A stretch of DNA of 64,000 nt from contig NZ_CP106869.1 of assembly GCF_025665335.1 (NCBI RefSeq), positions 4,490,501 through 4,554,500 of the forward strand. The letters are read 5' to 3'. Below are positions 63,301 to 64,000 of the stretch, one piece after another. The notes under the pieces were generated by a model. The model searched no databases, was not told the origin of the DNA, and saw only the letters and a program-made list of their open reading frames with translations. Position numbers and translations under genes: made by a program. Every line of letters begins with the position of its first letter. Position 1 is the stretch's first letter. Source of the stretch: Xanthomonas sp. AM6. GTDB lineage: Bacteria; Pseudomonadota; Gammaproteobacteria; Xanthomonadales; Xanthomonadaceae.

Positions 63301-64000
63301 ATGTCCCTGCCTTCCGGCTTCACCGACGCCTCCACCCACGCGCTGCCGCTGCATGTGCTGGACCGCGAACGCCTGGCCGAATGGCGCGCCGCGCAGGCGC
63401 CGGCGTGGGTCGCGTGGCTGGACGCGCAGCAGTTCGTGGCCGCGCCCGGCACGGCGCTGCTGCTGCCGGGCGCCGACGGCGTGGCCGCGGCGGTGCTGGG
63501 CGTCGGCGACCGCGGCGATGCCTACGCCTACGCGCACGCGCCGCTGGCGCTGCCGGCCGGCAGCAGCTGGCGGCTGGCCAGCGACCTGAGCGAGGAAGAG
63601 CAGGCCGCGCTGCAGCTGGGCTGGGGCCTGGGCAGCTACCGTTACGCCCGCTACAAGCAGCCGACGCGCCAGCCGGCACGCCTGCTGGCCACGCCCAGCG
63701 CGGAAGTGCGCGACCTGCTGGAGGCCTGCGTGCGCGTGCGCGACTGGGTCAACACGCCGGCCGAGGACATGGGCCCGGAGCAGCTGGAAGCGCTCGCGCG
63801 CGAGCTTGCGCAGGCGCATGGCGCGCAGTGCGAGAGCATCGTCGGCGAGGAACTGCTGGCGCAGAACTTCCCGGCGATCCACGCGGTCGGCCGCGCCTCG
63901 CACCGCGCGCCGCGGCTGATCGTGCTGCGCTGGGGCGACGCGGCGCACCCGCACGTGGCGCTGGCCGGCAAGGGCGTGTGCTTCGACACCGGCGGCCTGG
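63301..64000 (+). CDS. M17 leucyl aminopeptidase, 3' part outside window
   Basis: The frame from ATG 63301 stays open to the window end, 233 codons. The N-terminal regulatory domain reads LPSGFTDASTHALPLHVLDR, then LLPGADGVAAAVLGVGDRGD. A linker with VRVRDWVNTPAEDMGPEQLE follows, then the catalytic domain begins with LIVLRWGDAAHPHVALAGKG and VCFDTGGL. The KGxxFDTGG motif with the active-site Lys and Asp identifies peptidase family M17, which removes N-terminal residues from peptides. The start ATG has AAGGA upstream, and the later metal ligands lie outside the window. Confidence 0.93.
   Translation, partial: MSLPSGFTDASTHALPLHVLDRERLAEWRAAQAPAWVAWLDAQQFVAAPGTALLLPGADGVAAAVLGVGDRGDAYAYAHAPLALPAGSSWRLASDLSEEEQAALQLGWGLGSYRYARYKQPTRQPARLLATPSAEVRDLLEACVRVRDWVNTPAEDMGPEQLEALARELAQAHGAQCESIVGEELLAQNFPAIHAVGRASHRAPRLIVLRWGDAAHPHVALAGKGVCFDTGGL

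Overview
The window is high-GC chromosomal DNA from a gamma-proteobacterium of the Xanthomonas group. Four observations point there: a non-phosphorylative L-fucose pathway whose L-fuconate dehydratase keeps the catalytic residues at the numbering of the X. campestris enzyme; a class II ribonucleotide reductase split into NrdJa and NrdJb; a Lys/Ala-rich histone H1-like protein; and dense copies of two short palindromic repeat families, one built on GTAGGAGCGGCTTCAGCCGC and one on CCCTCTCCC/GGGAGAGGG. The species cannot be named from this alone.

Layout. 1-7.3 kb: L-fucose uptake and catabolism. A plus-strand permease and mutarotase converge on a five-gene minus-strand operon (aldo/keto reductase, lactonase, 2-keto-3-deoxy-L-fuconate dehydrogenase, FAH-type hydrolase, L-fuconate dehydratase). 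7.6-12.1 kb: a HAD phosphatase, a TlpA-like thioredoxin next to a secreted six-cysteine peptide, a chemoreceptor and a proline-rich small protein. 12.2-17.5 kb: the glycerol cluster glpR-glpD-glpF-glpK, with phased CGAACAT-type operator half-sites before glpD. 17.7-34.9 kb: housekeeping and envelope genes, including an HDOD protein, a flavin disulfide reductase, exonuclease III with a long basic tail, PlsC, a ThuA-like protein and two TonB-dependent siderophore receptors, one behind a perfect Fur-type palindrome. 35.3-37.8 kb: a small four-cysteine peptide translationally coupled to a periplasmic CxxS thioredoxin-fold protein, then an orphan secreted protein and a CPBP membrane protease. 38.2-41.9 kb: a LysR regulator divergent from two short-chain dehydrogenases, a tautomerase and a DoxX protein.

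42.1-53.5 kb is an accessory island with low-GC stretches. A 1486-residue Sec-exported RHS protein is followed by its presumed immunity gene and by displaced, partly broken RHS tips. One tip carries a HELGH metalloprotease domain and another a caspase-like HG...AC domain, each with a candidate immunity gene. Upstream lie a SymE-like toxin, a structured small-RNA candidate that exists in two copies, and a two-gene unit of a frameshifted P-loop ATPase and a HEPN-motif protein resembling a defence pair.

53.5-57.7 kb: nrdJa, the H1-like gene and nrdJb, with two NrdR-type boxes exactly 31 bp apart upstream. 57.9-64 kb: an HtrA/Deg protease, a DUF883 stress-type membrane operon, an AI-2E family exporter, a HAD hydrolase and the start of an M17 leucyl aminopeptidase cut by the window end.

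All assignments come from reading translations and motifs by eye; no database search was run.
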